Of a stretch of DNA of 64,000 nt, positions 33,553-46,022 are shown piece by piece (the first letter of the stretch is position 1; each line of letters starts with the position of its first letter). The notes beneath the pieces were generated by a model, which saw only the letters and a program-made list of their open reading frames with translations, searched no databases and was not told the DNA's origin. Both the position numbers and the translations under genes were made by a program. Source of the DNA: Strobilurus pachycystidiatus (Eukaryota > Basidiomycota > Agaricomycetes > Agaricales > Physalacriaceae); the NCBI GenBank assembly GCA_019915135.1, contig JAHLMK010000001.1:620001-684000 (forward strand). The letters are read 5' to 3'.

Positions 33553-35237
33553 ACTTTCGCTAGTTGGAAGCGCGTATATGGTAGTGTCTAGACCTGCGGA
33601 GGGCAAAGCAGAGTACGGGGATCCATGACAAGTGATCACTCATGCCCAACGCGGCCGCTAAAAACAAGGAGACTATTCAAAGACGGTTCAGAAAGATTGA
33701 AATAAGAGAGCCTCGGAAAACTCACGAGTTGGGGGCCCTTGGCGTCTCTTACAACAGCTAACGAGGCGGATGCGCATCCATGCCCATGGCATGTCCTCAC
33801 TGGAGTTCCGCCAATGGGAGACCTTTACTCCCCTCGGATCGATGTTGTCGCGACGAGTGATGGCTGACTGTAGATAGGTACAGGCTCCGCCGTACGTTTG
33901 CGGCCAGTCGAGACCACTGCATGATGTTTCTATCAGGATCGGCTACTATTAGAACAAGATCGCCTGCATCATGACAGCATTAGCGGCTATGGTTGAAGAG
34001 ATGACAACTACTGTCAAACCTTGACTGGGGACACCCAGAGAAAACTGCGTTCGACTAGGACCTGCCGTCCGTATACTTTGTGCGTATCCGCCGCGCGAAA
34101 TGCAGCTTGGTGTGTGGACATCTTGTTCACCATCGTCCTCCTTGACTATCCAAGATACACTACACCCTCCTACAGTCTAAACTGAGGTCGAGACCAGAGA
34201 AAGTGGGGTAGGATTTTCAGGCGTCAATGCCGGATGTTGTGCCGGTGGGGGTGACAGGAGAGGGCATGGGGCCTGTCAAGTTCCTTCAGGACCACTCTGC
34301 GTCTCATTGAACATGGCGGGAATGAATGAAGACGACATTGCGCCGGCAAAAAACGACATTCCGTTGAATATTTACGGTGACCTGGGATAGTTGGGGTATC
34401 GCTCGGAGAAGCGGCGTCGAGGATTGGTTCGCGCATTCGTGACACGTTCATCGGAGAAAGTCGTGTCTGTAGATCGATTGAAAGAATTAAAATGGTGTTT
34501 CTTTTTGAGCGGAAGTCAGTCCTGACCAGGACGTCATATGACTGTAATGCACTGCCAGACTCTGTTGTACAGTGTACTGGCGCTGTCGGATTCCGAGGCC
34601 AAATCTGGGTAGAATGGATGTGGTCGCCGGTAATTGTCGATGGCGCATTGTATTCGAGAACTTGACTTGACGTTGCCTCTCTTTGCAGGGAAGAATCAAG
34701 CACAGCAAAGGTACTGTCCGCGGGGCTGAGATACATTGTAGTGCCCATTGACAAGTCCAGCGAAAAGGGAAGTCCGAAGACGCAGTAACCTAGATCCCTG
34801 GCGAAATCACGGTCGGATAGCAATGGGGGTGTTGGTCATGGCCTCGCGTCGACGAGCGACAAAGCCTTCGGAAGAGTAGGGCACGGTAGCGCTTTGGCTC
34901 ATCGTCCGAGCGCAGACTGACCACCTGTCAGTGTTAGTCCCGGGGAAGAAAAGATGTCACGGCGAACATTGGTTCATGTTAGCCGCCCGCTACTTCTGTC
35001 CGAGGCAAACTGCGTCCCTCTGAGCAGAGCGCTCTGAAGACTATCATACGCGTAATTCTGCGGCGGTCACGGTGGAAGTCAGAGACAGAGACGGTCAGAC
35101 CATCGTCCGGCTCGAAAGGGCCGGAAAAGCCGGGCCAAACAAAAGTCCTCGGCGCAAATCTGTTCTCATTTGCTACTCTCTAAAGTACACTAAGAGGACG
35201 TGTTCTCAATATATCTAAGGGAGGAAGCACATAGCTA
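33553..35237. other. Intergenic region with one unexplained minus-strand frame
   Basis: A 199-codon frame at 34224-34823 (minus) contains SDRDFARDLGYCVFGLPFS but begins without an ATG. An ATG frame just upstream (from about 34890, beginning MSQSATVPYSSEG) is open through an MTNTP segment and leads into it only if one base is removed. This may be a small frameshifted gene, but I cannot identify it. The rest of the region shows nothing recognisable. Confidence 0.3.
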
Positions 35238-36910
35238 GTATCCGCCCTGTAGGCCATTACTTCCCCGTCCCATAAAAACTCGTAATGGCCACCCTCGACA
35301 AAGTCAACTTTCGCACTGGGAACAGCGCGACGCACTCCTAGATCCTCCCACTTGCCTCTATATTCTTCTAAGACCAGTTGTCTCATACCGGTCTTCGCCA
35401 CATACACAGTCATGGGGGCCTTGATAGCCAATGCCAGCCTTCCGCCGGTGGGTGCCTCTGTAGAAGAAATTCGTCGGGTGCGAGCGAAAGGGGCGACAAG
35501 TCATACTGGGCATGACGATGGATGTGAATGCAGTTTCGGTACTTCGAGATGGGAGTGGCGCGGAAATGCAAAGCCCAAAGCACATACCTTCCATAGAGAG
35601 TACAAACCGGGACACCATGCTTGACGAGTTTGTCTCCAGTATGAAACGATAAAGGACCACCACCGTAGCACTACCGATGCCATCGAGTGTAAGCCCGTTG
35701 TGTACTGAAGGAAGGAAACTTACGATCGCCTTGAACTTCTTCAACGACTCAAATGTGACCGGATCACTAGCCCAGGTCTTGACAGTGAGCGTGAATAGCA
35801 ATCTCGACTCGATGCAAGGCTGTCTGACCTCAACGAAAAGTGGCTGGGAGAATATCACATCGCAGCCCGTGGCCAGCGCGCCCGAAAGAACGCGGTCCGC
35901 GGTGGTAACAATTGGGGGCTCTTTGGGAGGGTGCATGGCCAGCGTGAAACCGTTCGTCGCCTGAGTTATCTTGAGTAAACAGAAGCCTCGAACGAGAAGG
36001 GACTTACCGCCATCATCAACCCCCACACTCCCATCATATCTACATATAAAACATATGAGCTCGAAAGTTTCTAGTGAGCGTTAGAATATACTAACGAAAC
36101 AAGGGTGCCGAATGGAACGAGAAAACCTGACCGCATAAGTCCATATCGCCGTATGCTGCGTCCGAATCAGTCCTGAATGAGCTTGCCGTGACTTGACGCG
36201 TACCTTGAACTCTCCCTAGGAAGAGAACAAACCTCTGTGTGTACACGATCGGGGAAGGGAAGCGTGTCGAGCCGGAGGAGTGGCAGATACCGACTCGACT
36301 ATCCAGATTGGTGTGCTTCGAGATCAGAGGAGGCGCGCTTTCGCGGCCATCAGATCTGGGCATATGTGGGCATCGGGAGGATCGTCAAGCCGCCGCCGAA
36401 CTCGTTCTCGACTTGAGCGCCGAGATTTTGCATACCAGCATCGGCGCTGACATACAGTATTTGGCAATTCATGGCTCTGAGAAGATGAACAACGGCGGCT
36501 GCCGTATTGCGAGGCGAAATAGCGAATGGCACAAGGCCAATACCCATGACGGCGGCGATGAAAGATGAAAATGTAATGGTGTCTATGCGCGTGTGTATAA
36601 GTGCAACGAGCGCAGAATGCCGATGACAGGACCAACCTGTAATTGTCAGAATCCCAATAACGGTTGATTTTCCCTTACAGCTGCCAGGGCCCAGGAACCA
36701 GTTGGGTAGCAGAACGGAACGCCTTGATAGCTTCCGCCCACGAGATATCGCGTCGGGCACCAGTTGATGGATCCTCATAGCAGTAGAGCGTATGGGTAGG
36801 GCTGTGTTTCGCATGGAATTCGAAAAGGTCGGGGGAGAGAATAGATCCGTCGAGTGGTGGAATTCGGTTACCGACGTTGGGTGAGAGACGCCTTGGGGAG
36901 TCAACATCAT
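35238..36910 (-). pseudogene. Decayed A-T-TE synthetase, copy 1
   Basis: Homologous to the intact synthetase at 58286-62054 but broken several ways. A frameshift follows the N-terminal SHP-T motif (codons 9-14 region). An insertion near the end of exon 1 creates an in-frame stop (GPWQL*). The adenylation domain then continues recognisably: SADAGMQNLGAQVENEFGGG, TNGFTLAMHPPKEPP and a split YG-S-TETAFTS core. After the position equivalent to WHW the sequence jumps straight to the last part of the thioesterase (IKAPMTVYVAKTGMR ... GGHYEFLWD). The rest of the A domain, the whole carrier domain and most of the TE are missing. A final frameshift alters the tail. No intact product is expected. Confidence 0.85.
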
Positions 36911-36991
36911 GGGTTGAGAGTGGAGAGAGAAGGATGGTTGTATATATATTTCTGGATGCGTGAGAGCCAGCTCATACCGTCCTGGGCGGCT

Positions 36992-37004
36992 CCGGTCAAT
37001 CAAT
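36992..37004 (-). promoter_or_regulatory. Shared promoter element of synthetase copies (copy 1)
   Basis: TTGATTGACCGGA on the minus strand, 80-95 bp before the copy 1 ATG. The same word occurs at the same distance in copies 2 and 3. A TATATATA run lies between it and the ATG. Confidence 0.55.
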
Positions 37005-37744
37005 CGAGAAGCTGTCTCGCGGTGCGGTGTGATAGAGGATTGCTATATTCTTGTGGTGATACGCTCCGATATACCCATGGATGAGTCGCATTTCCGGCCT
37101 AGCTGATGAGGCATGCGTCCAAATTGTTAGATTTTATGCTCAGATCGCCTTCCCGCCTGTCAGTAGACGCACAAAAGAGGAGATCTCTCGAGAGCGCACC
37201 TTCTTCGCATAGACATACGCGGAGACGTGTGGCCAAACGTTACTCAACGGAAGAGAATGACCGAAGTAGAAGAGAATCCGATCATATCATGAAGGCCGAT
37301 GCCTTAGTGCCGCGACGAAGGCTGTGTCCAGCTTGTCCGAGTCAAGCGCGACCGCACGCGCTAATCCTTGTAGTTGGGCGAAGCTTGACCCGCTTACGGG
37401 CTCGATGGTGCGAAGCAAACGTCAAAAGTTCATGCATCAATTCCAGGCAACACCATTGCAACACCATGCCGTAATCCATTTGGTGCCGGCGCGGGGACTG
37501 CCGACCCACTCTTGGGCTTGCCGCTTTGTCGCCGACCACCAGCCGCAGAGCCCAGACCACCACTACAAAGGGGTTTCAACGCGCGAGTCCGCCTCACTTG
37601 TCCCTCTGAGACACGGCTGTAAGGGCGTCCATAGGCCGTCCCGTCGCACCCAGCCATTTTTGTCTATAGAATCCAGCCCCGAGAACTTAGCCGAACACTC
37701 TGAGGCTATAAACCTATACAGGACGCGCAATCTGCGCGTTGAAA
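37005..37744. other. Divergent intergenic region between synthetase copy 1 and F-box gene I
   Basis: Head-to-head spacer, about 835 bp between the two starts. No further gene is seen. It corresponds in position to the 673-bp spacer between F-box gene II and synthetase copy 2. Confidence 0.45.
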
Positions 37745-39487
37745 ATGTGAGCAACTCTGCACAAACCTTCTCTTGACGCTCAGCTGTTTCTCAGGACCGA
37801 CCCCTGTGCAGAACTTTGCTCAAGATGCCACAGCTCTCTTCCGTCGACCGGGTACACATTACCATTCAACGATACGTTCCCTCGAGCATATCACGTCGTT
37901 TCCAAACACGACGCGTCCATCATAGAGAGTCGCCTCTCTGACCCATGCGCGGAGCTTGTCACTGTCGAAGAAGAAGTGCGCCATGTTGAGGCACTGCTAG
38001 TCAGACTGAAGGCGCGCCGTGTCCATCTCACCTCCCATGTTCTAAAGACTCGGACCTACATCACCTCCTCCCCTATCCGTCAGCTTCCCACTGAACTTCT
38101 TGCCCTCATATTCACCTTCGCATGTGACTCTTCTGAGCGAAGCTGCTACAAAACTCCCCTCTCCATCAGTCTCGTCTGTCACAAATGGCGGCATATCGTT
38201 GTTCCAACACCTTCCCTGTGGACCAACATCTATGTCAACCTTGACATTGATGTTCTAGATATATACGAACTCTATCTGGACCGTTCCGGCGATCTCCTCC
38301 TCTCAGTAACTGTCGAGACACCCGATACAACTTATCCGTTTGCCTCAGACTGCGACGAGGACTTTCCATACGAGCAAACTGACGAATACCATCGTCAACT
38401 GATGAAGGAAATCTTCCGCGATTTCAGGCGGTGGAAGTGCGCGGACTTGCGCATCAACAGCGACGACTTCGTGACTCTGGAGGACACAATTGACGACCTG
38501 AACAGTCGTGACTCCGACGAGGAGGACGACGATGGGGATGAATATGGGGAGTCTCCCTTTGCACTGAAGAGCTTTGCACTTCAGTTCCAAAGCAGTCACA
38601 TCTTGATCTTCTCCCCCTTCCTCAGGGATCTACCGTCGCTCGACAGTGTCGCCCTTGGCGGGTACCTGGGTGATTCCGTGCCCCCATGGGTTATGACTTC
38701 ATTCACCGGGGTGAAAATTCTGCAGTTCCGCATCGATGTCGACTCGAAGAGACTGAGTCCTCTGTTCTTTCAGGACCTCGAGCCAGTTTTTCGTGACGCG
38801 CAAGGCACAGAGTTGACTCTGACTGGTCGCTATGCTCGGTCATATTCATTACTGCCCTTCACTTTTCCTGTAACCTCTCTGGTGATGGAGCCCCAGCCTA
38901 ACGTAGGCATCGATGCCCTCTTCAAGAAGATGACAGCGCCGTGTCTCGAGCACCTTTGCATCATATATCCTGAGCCATTGGCCGAGGAAGAGCAGCGGAC
39001 TACGGCCCCATTCGCATCATTGCCAGAATTCCTGCGCAAATCTCGTTGCTCCCTCAAATCCTTGCGCATCATAATGCACGGACACCATATAGCCAAGACG
39101 ACATACACATCAGGTGCCCATGTTGCGCCTTTTACATTAGGGCTCATGGCCGCTCTACGCGAGATGGAAACATTACAGACCCTCGAGATGACGGAGGCGA
39201 TCTCTGGGCAATCGTTGATAGGCGAATGCGCCCTTCTCGAGGAAATGGCAAACGTCGAATCGTTCCTGCCCGAGTTGACGTCCTTGCAGCTGGTTTGGGC
39301 TGAGGGTGGTCAGCCGCAACCTGACGGGCTGTTGATACCCGTCCTGTCCGCGCGCACTGGTCCAGGACAGACGAAGAAGTTGACGTCCGTTGTCCTTGGG
39401 GTTCGGAATGGAGGTGACCTGAAGCCTGAGATCTTAGATTTCATGCAGGATCTGCGGGAACATGGCGTTCGAGCCACCCTCTGGTAA
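37745..39487 (+). CDS. F-box protein I
   Basis: The protein of up to 564 aa contains an F-box (IRQLPTELLALIFTFACDS ... TPLSISLVCHKWRHIVVPTPSLW) near residue 95. It is followed by a leucine-rich, beta/alpha repeat-like C-terminal half, a common Agaricomycete F-box layout. The large exon (37795-39487) reads from MTDPCAELC, and its first 85 residues match F-box gene II (SLPS..Y.LPFNDTFPRAYHVV), so the coding region starts well before the internal ATG at 37976. No upstream in-frame ATG exists in the first exon. The best start is an ATG split by the intron: AT at 37745-37746, G at 37795. It lies head to head with synthetase copy 1. Targets unknown. Confidence 0.75.
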
Positions 39488-39699
39488 ACCGTGGGCTCGT
39501 CGATGTTTTCAATTTGTGGCCAAAACGTTCTAATCACGCCTTGACTTGTTGACGTAATACTTGAGTGTACCATACTGTGCAAATTATATACATTTGTGGC
39601 GTAGACAAGAGAAGCAAAGAAAGCATAGATGTAATTGATTCGTGCTGAAAGATGGCAAATTATCCAATGTGCGTAAAGTACAGAAACTTGATCGCGAGA

Positions 39700-40269
39700 T
39701 CACAACCCCAAGCTTGCGTCCAACCAAGCCCTCCAAAACTCTTCGTCCTTCACCATCGCTGACTGCACCTCCCACTGCATCGCGTCGATAGAAATCGGAT
39801 GCTTCGGCCTGGGCTGATGCAACTGTACCTTGTTATCCTCCCACGTCGGTACCCCCATGGATATATTGAACCGCGGGGCAAACACGTTCACGCTGCCCGG
39901 CCTCGAGTCCGAGTCGACGTCCAAGTCAAAGTCCTCCGGATCCAGCGAAGACGGCGACTTCGTGAACTCGGGGAGGAACACGTGCGTGGACGGTGAAAAG
40001 TCAACAAACGCGTATTCGGGGTCGGAGTCGAGAACAAGCTCGCAGAGGGGGATGCTGCCCTTGGAAGAGGTGATGTGGGCATAGTGGAGAAACTGCTCAA
40101 CAACGCAGGCGTCGGAGTGCGAGGATGGTACGTCGAGGGACCTGAAATAGTCGAGGTAGTTGAGCCACTCGAGGTGGTCGATCTGAAGCGTTCCAGTGAT
40201 GGGCGAAATAAGGCTGTTGGCCAAGCACTGCTTGGTCTCCAGGTAGTCCCGTTTGCTGCAGGCGGCCAT
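39700..40269 (-). CDS. Hypothetical protein, 189 aa
   Basis: Single-exon frame with an ATG at 40269 (MAACSKRDYLETKQC). It is rich in Asp/Ser/Pro in the middle (LDPEDFDLDVDSDSRPGS) and ends with a Trp-rich segment (MVKDEEFWRAWLDASLGL). No domain is recognised. Its length, coherent composition and start make it a plausible gene. It is convergent with F-box gene I, 212 bp away. Confidence 0.5.
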   Translation of the reverse strand: MAACSKRDYLETKQCLANSLISPITGTLQIDHLEWLNYLDYFRSLDVPSSHSDACVVEQFLHYAHITSSKGSIPLCELVLDSDPEYAFVDFSPSTHVFLPEFTKSPSSLDPEDFDLDVDSDSRPGSVNVFAPRFNISMGVPTWEDNKVQLHQPRPKHPISIDAMQWEVQSAMVKDEEFWRAWLDASLGL

Positions 40270-42665
40270 ACTCAGCCTAAATTACATCAGAGGCTGACCA
40301 AGTAACGCAAAAGGAAATGGAGCCGACTTTTCAGAGAGTGGCATGAGGTCGTCTGCCATGACTTCAAGAGCGGTGATATGGCACATCCTGATTGTGAAGA
40401 CGAGCGTGTCAGGGGACAACTGGCCAGATTGAGGTACCTGGGTCAAGATGCGTCGGAGGAAGACAAGGACGTGGAAGAGGGAGAATGGGGTTTGTCTGGG
40501 GCATGAGACGAGGCCGTATATAGCATTAGCTGCGCTATAGTCGTCACTGGATATGAAAAGACGCCTAAGCTTCGCGTTAGATTACGTCGAACGTCAGGTT
40601 GGAGTCGTACGCACCGTTCAGCAGTCATAGAGAATACAACTGAGGTGATCCAGTGTGCCAATTTGATGCTACTTGGCTCAGTGAGAGGCGTCATGGTCGG
40701 CGTAGTGGTTGTGATCATGATGCGCAGTGGGGGCGGTCGACGAAGACTGGCGTGTGGTCGTTGCGGCAGTCTGGAAGTTGCGGCGAGGTGAAAGAAAGGT
40801 CAAAGACGCCAGGCCTTTATATACTCTGTGCGTCATTGTCGCGTCCACGGCCATTTGAGGGTCTAAGTGTACAGGGCCACTCCAAGGCGTGCACACCACC
40901 ATTGTGCTCCAATATGTAAGGAATATTTATTGCCTTTTCTGTTACTGACGTTGATTCAGTCCGTGTATTGCGAACATTTCGGTCTAGATTTGTCTTTGTC
41001 CACAGATCGGACGACGTACAATGGCGGTCAATAATCTCCGAATACAGACTGGGCGAGCTCTTAGAGTGTTCGATCGCTGTTATGCACGTCCGCGGGCTCG
41101 ACACAAGCTTGAGGTCAAGGCAAGGGTGCCCGAGAACGGCCCCGATGTTCCATTTTGTTGTTTCTGGTACAGTGCGCCTTGGACGATCGTCGCCAACTCT
41201 GCCAAGTAGGTCAAGAACAGTGAAGAGAGGGAGGGAATGGCACGCACAGTTGCTAGCGGATCACAAAGGGCACTTCACATGAATCCATTCCACTGCGCAA
41301 ACCTTGGTCTAACAAGATAGTGCATAATCGTCAGTCCGTGAGTCCGGCAGAGCACAGGATATGAACGGCTTTTGAGTTTGAAATCGGCCTGTCCGTTGAA
41401 AGTATCGGAGACCGCGCAAACACGGCAATTCTTCCAGCTGCAGTGAAAGTCAACGCGCGAAAAATGACAATTCCAGAATAGGAAACCACCATCATTCCGA
41501 CTCGCGTCCTCGGCTTTCTCCGCCACACCCTCGTCGAACGAAGATGGAACCCGACCCTCTATTCCATCACTGACTCACGCGAAATCTCATCTCACTCTGT
41601 ATCCACCCGAGAAGCGACAGGGCCTCTATCGTACTGTCCGAAGTTCTTCCTCACAAAGACGCGTCGCGGCGTCAATCGCACCAGATGATGGTTTGAAACG
41701 TGGGAACCTCCTGTGGATGTGTTTGAGGGAGCGAGGCAGCGAAGCTCACGGGTCAAATGAAGACGCCAGTAGTTAGCTGTGCTCGCTGGTGAGCGACAAC
41801 CCAGTGGTCGGCAGTCTCCGAACACACGGCCCTGGGCCGGCGGACCGACGTTGAGCGTTGATTGTTGAATGGGTTGGCTCTGACCTTCATCAGGACATGA
41901 CTTGCCTGCTTTATCGCCCTATCCGCCTGTTGCCTCCACACTACCAAAGTCATCCGGGAATATCAATCTAGTGTTTGCGACTCGGAGTACTCGAAACACT
42001 GCGCCATTTTTTCTCAATGATCAGCGATAGAAAAGGATCATCACTTCCTGATGAGGTCGTGTCTCGAGCATCCACTACCAATCAGCCCTTTAGTTGATAT
42101 CCGAGGTACGAGTCCAGGCCATTTTATCAGCCTTCTCCCTGCAATAAGTCAATTGTTACGGTCTGAAGCTGTTGTATAGTTTTATCGTTGTCGTCATCTC
42201 TAGGTGACATACACCTCTCGAATCCCCAACCGCTCCTGAATCTAAACTTATACTAAAAGGGTGAAACAAATAAGGCTCCTACTCATCTTCAGCAGGAAAA
42301 TTCCTTGCTCATCCACGCAAGTTTCCCCCCTCTCTATGCCTTGTGAATCAATGACAACCTCATCTTGCATCCTGCGCAGATACATATGTGCCAGGTCGGC
42401 TCGCGAGCCGTGAAACTTGATTTCCATCTGTCTATCAACGGAATGGCTCCCGAATCATGGTCATCGCATTTCACTTGAAACTTGATTCGTTGAGCGTGAG
42501 TGATCTCTTGTCCTGGATTCCCATGCTCTACTTGACCCTCCGCAGTTTAGACAAATCATCATAGACGCGCTGAGCGCTTACAACCAGCGAGATGTGTATA
42601 AAAGCTCATCGACAGTTTCCTTTTAGATCTTCACATCGGATACTCTCCTCTTCACTTTCATTACT
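40270..42665. other. Intergenic region with an F-box promoter relic
   Basis: No complete gene is supported. About 41655-41800 resembles the 5' flank of F-box gene II (46025-46150). Both have CAAAGACGCGTCG close to GTCAATC, then CCTGTGGA, TGT(A/G)TTTGAG(A/G)GAGCGAGGCAGC and GACGCxAG. This suggests the remains of another F-box copy. The last 70 bp hold the promoter of oxidase B. Confidence 0.5.
42594..42606 (+). promoter_or_regulatory. TATA box of oxidase B
   Basis: GTGTATAAAAGCTC lies about 70 bp before the ATG. It matches the TATAAAAGCTC of oxidase A. Confidence 0.6.
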
Positions 42666-42668
42666 ATG

Positions 42669-44180
42669 ATGGCTTTCACTCCCAACTTCCACCTTGCCAT
42701 GGTCAATGACGACCTTGTCCTTGAAATGGGTCCCTCCACCGCAAATCCAAGGAATCAGCGCGTCCTGATTGTTGGCGGAGGTGTTACCGGCTTCACTGTG
42801 GGTTTCGGCTCTCTATTTCACTCATGGATCGACGCTGACGCGATCTGTAGACCGCCTGGACACTCTTGGACAATGGTTATGAAGTTACCATAATTTCTGA
42901 CCGATGGACCGACCCCAAGGACAGAACCGCGTCACAGGTCGCTGGCGCTCTGTAAGGCTCTCTCCTTCCGGTTGACATTTGTTTTCTGACGTTGCACACT
43001 TAGCTGGGAATGGCCTCCCGCCGTATGCGGCAAACACACCGATGTCATCTCGCTCGAGAAGTCGAAGAGCTGGTGCATGACCACGTACCACATCTTCGAC
43101 AAGCTCCAGGAGAAGTTGCCGCCCATGAAGCACTTTGACCATGGTGTTCGCCTGAACATGGCCAACTTCTTCTTCGTCGAGCATCTCGAGACGATGGCTG
43201 ACCGCGGACAGCTTGACAAGTGGCACGAGATCGAGGAGCACTCTGATGAGGTACGCATACCGCGCCGTCTTGAGGAAGCATTGATCTTTCTGTTATTCAC
43301 AGATCAAAGGTGTCAAGCGCGACCCAACGCTCATCGAGAAGCATCACGTCAACACGAAAGCCGGCGTCGTCGACTGCTACCAGCACATGTCACCCATGAT
43401 AGACACTGACGCGTACATGCGCTGGCTGCAACTCGTCGTCACTTGCAAAGGCGCGAAACTCGACACCAAGAAGATTGAAGGCGACTTGATTAACCAAGAG
43501 AATGAGCTTCTTGCAGAGTACGAGGCCGATCTCCTCATCAATGCCACTGGCCTCGGAGCTCACGATCTAGCTGGAGACAATACTGTCTATCCCCTTCGTG
43601 GCGCCCTCGTGCGTGTTGTCAACGACGGCAAGGTCTTCCCCAAGGTGAACGAAGCCCTTGTCGTCACTCACGATAACACCCGAGGAGAAGACGAGGACAT
43701 TGTCTTCATCGTGCCCAGGAACGACAACACTCTCATTCTTGGAGGTCCGTCGCTCTTACTCGATGGTGCTTTACCTAAACTGACGCGCTACTCAGGCCTG
43801 GTCCAACCTCACGAACACGAGCTCGATCTCAAGATGACAAGCCCTGAGATCCAGCGCATGCGCCGCCGATGCAATAACTTCGTTCCTGGTCTTGAGAAGG
43901 CTGAGTTGGATCCTGAAGCTCCTCTTGTCCAGGGCTTGAGGCCTTGCCGCGGTACTAATGTCCGTGTCGAGCGTGAGACCAGGAAGCCTGATAGCAAGAT
44001 CATCCACTCATATGGTCATGGTGGAAGTGGCTTCACCTTGTCATTCGGTTGTGCACGAGATGTAAGTCCACTCTTTGTTTCGGGTGTTACATGATGCTGA
44101 TAGCCCGCTAGGTTCTGGTCCTGGTCAACCATCTAGACAAGGATATTCACAGAGCTACTTCTGAGGCAATTAGCGCTTAG
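42669..44180 (+). CDS. D-amino-acid oxidase family flavoenzyme, copy B
   Basis: Six exons (42669-42797, 42851-42951, 43004-43250, 43303-43744, 43796-44061, 44112-44180) give 417 aa (418 if the preceding ATG at 42666 is used). Exon sizes equal those of copy A except for a 9-bp difference in exon 3 (PPMKHFDHG here, PPIINMKNFDHG in A). The FAD motif VLIVGGGVTGFT, the WEWPPAVCGKH block and the C-terminal HSYGHGGSGFTLSFGCA are intact. The end (SEAISA) again lacks a peroxisomal targeting tripeptide. Most differences from copy A are synonymous or conservative, so both copies look maintained. It is convergent with F-box gene II. Confidence 0.88.
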
Positions 44181-44283
44181 AGTATAGACGATAATAATCG
44201 AGCTAGGAAGTAAAGAGTATGGACCCTATTCTCACTAACTTCTCTGAATCTATGTCAACGAAATCGAGTCCGAGAGTACCAAT

Positions 44284-46022
44284 CTACCAAAGCGTCGCTT
44301 GAACGCCATGACTCCGTAGATCCCGCATGTAGTCCACAACGTCTGGTTGCAGGCCACCACCGTTCCGGACTCCGAGAACCAGAGATGTCAACCCAGTGCG
44401 CGATGACAGGGTAGAAATCAGCCGCCCGTCATGATCTGGCTGAGCATCCTCAGCCCAAACCAGCTGCAACGACGTCAACTTGGGCAGGAATGACTTGTCC
44501 TGCGCCATTGCCTTCATGAGGCCGGAAGCAGCTATCATCGACTGCCCAGAAATCGCCTCCGTTATCTCCAGCGTCTGCAGCTCATCCATCTCATACAGGG
44601 CTTCCACGAGGCCGAAGTAGAACGGCTCCCGAGTCTCCGAAGCATAGGTCTCGCCTGCTTTGTGTCGACCATGCATGACGAAGCGAAACGATTTGAGGGG
44701 GCAGTCTGACTCACACAGAAAGTCGGGTAACATCATCAATGGTGCCGCTGGTCTCATTTCTGGTATCCTGTCGGTCTCGGCTAGTGGGTCAGGGCAGACG
44801 ATGGAAAGGTGCTCGAGACACGGAGCGTCCATTTTTTCGAAAAGCTGGCTGATGCCCCTGCTATGCCACTTGGCTTGTGGCTCTATCGCAAGGGAGGTTA
44901 TGGTAACGGTGAACGGCTCTGTCAAGGAGAGGTCGGCGTATCGTTCTCCCAACGTCAAAGGATTTTCTGCCTCCTCGCGTTGGGTATATGGCGCAAGGTC
45001 CCTGGATAGGAGATCGGGCCCATTGTGACTGTCGACGTCGCTGCGGAGGTGGCTGATTCTATCCCAAGGTACTGCATCTGCAGGCCAACGCCGGAAATTC
45101 CACATCTTCGGGCCAATGGTTACATGCCTCAGAAGTGAGAGCTTGTCAAGGAACGAGGAATAGCCGGATGAAGACGCATCTCCTTCCAGATTGAGTGTGA
45201 TGCTCTCCAGAGGATAGGCGCCTACGTCGTCGTCGGAGTCATACTCGTCCATACTGTCTGCTTCCTCCTCCAAAATGGCATAATCGCAATGACTGATGTG
45301 GAGATCAGCGTGCTTCCAGTAGTCGAAGTCGCGGAAGATCTTTTTCATGACCTTGCGATGGTATTGGTAGGTCCTCTCATAAGGGATATCTTCATCGCGG
45401 TCTTCCTCCTCCGGATACTCTACGTTGGGTGTCTCAAGCTTGAGTGCCATGGAGAGATTACTGGAGCGCTTGAGATAGAATTTGTATATCTTCAAGACTC
45501 CAGGATCGAGGTTGACATACACGTTTGTCCACAACGACGGTGTCGGACGGGCGATATGACGCCATCTGGTACAGACGAGGCTGATAGAGAGGGGAGTTTT
45601 GTAGTATTGTCGTTCGAAGGAGTCGCACGCGAAAGAGAATATCAGGGAAAGTAGCTCGGTAGGAAGCTGGCGGATGGGGGAGGAAGCGATGTAAGCCCGG
45701 CTCCGTTGAACATGCGATGTTAGATATGTGTGTTGGCCCTTTAGTTCAATGAGCAGTGCCTCAACTCGGCGCATTTCGTCTTCGAGAGTGGAGATGTCCG
45801 TGCATGATTCCGCCAAGCGGCTTTCAATGACGGACGCGTCGGAATCGGCAACGACGTGATATGCGCGAGGGAATGTATCGTTGAATGGCAAGGCGTACGA
45901 GTTTGAGGGAAGAGAGGCGTGACATTTGGGGCAAAGCTCTATACTGGTGCTTTTCAAGGCTCTGTCAACAATCAGCTCAGCTTGAGAGGAGATTCCAACG
46001 AGGGCACTCACAGTTTTGCCAT
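44284..46022 (-). CDS. F-box protein II
   Basis: Two exons (46012-46022, encoding MAKL; and 44284-45961) give 562 aa. The N-terminal CPKCHASLPSNSYALPFNDT has a CxxC pair. A predicted coiled segment ISTLEDEMRRVEALLIELKG precedes the F-box (IRQLPTELLSLIFSFACDS ... VCTRWRHIARPTPSLW). The C-terminal half has repeated strand-helix units. It is a clear paralogue of F-box gene I (37745-39487) but keeps a normal ATG in exon 1. It is head to head with synthetase copy 2. Likely a Skp1-binding adaptor; target unknown. Confidence 0.82.
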
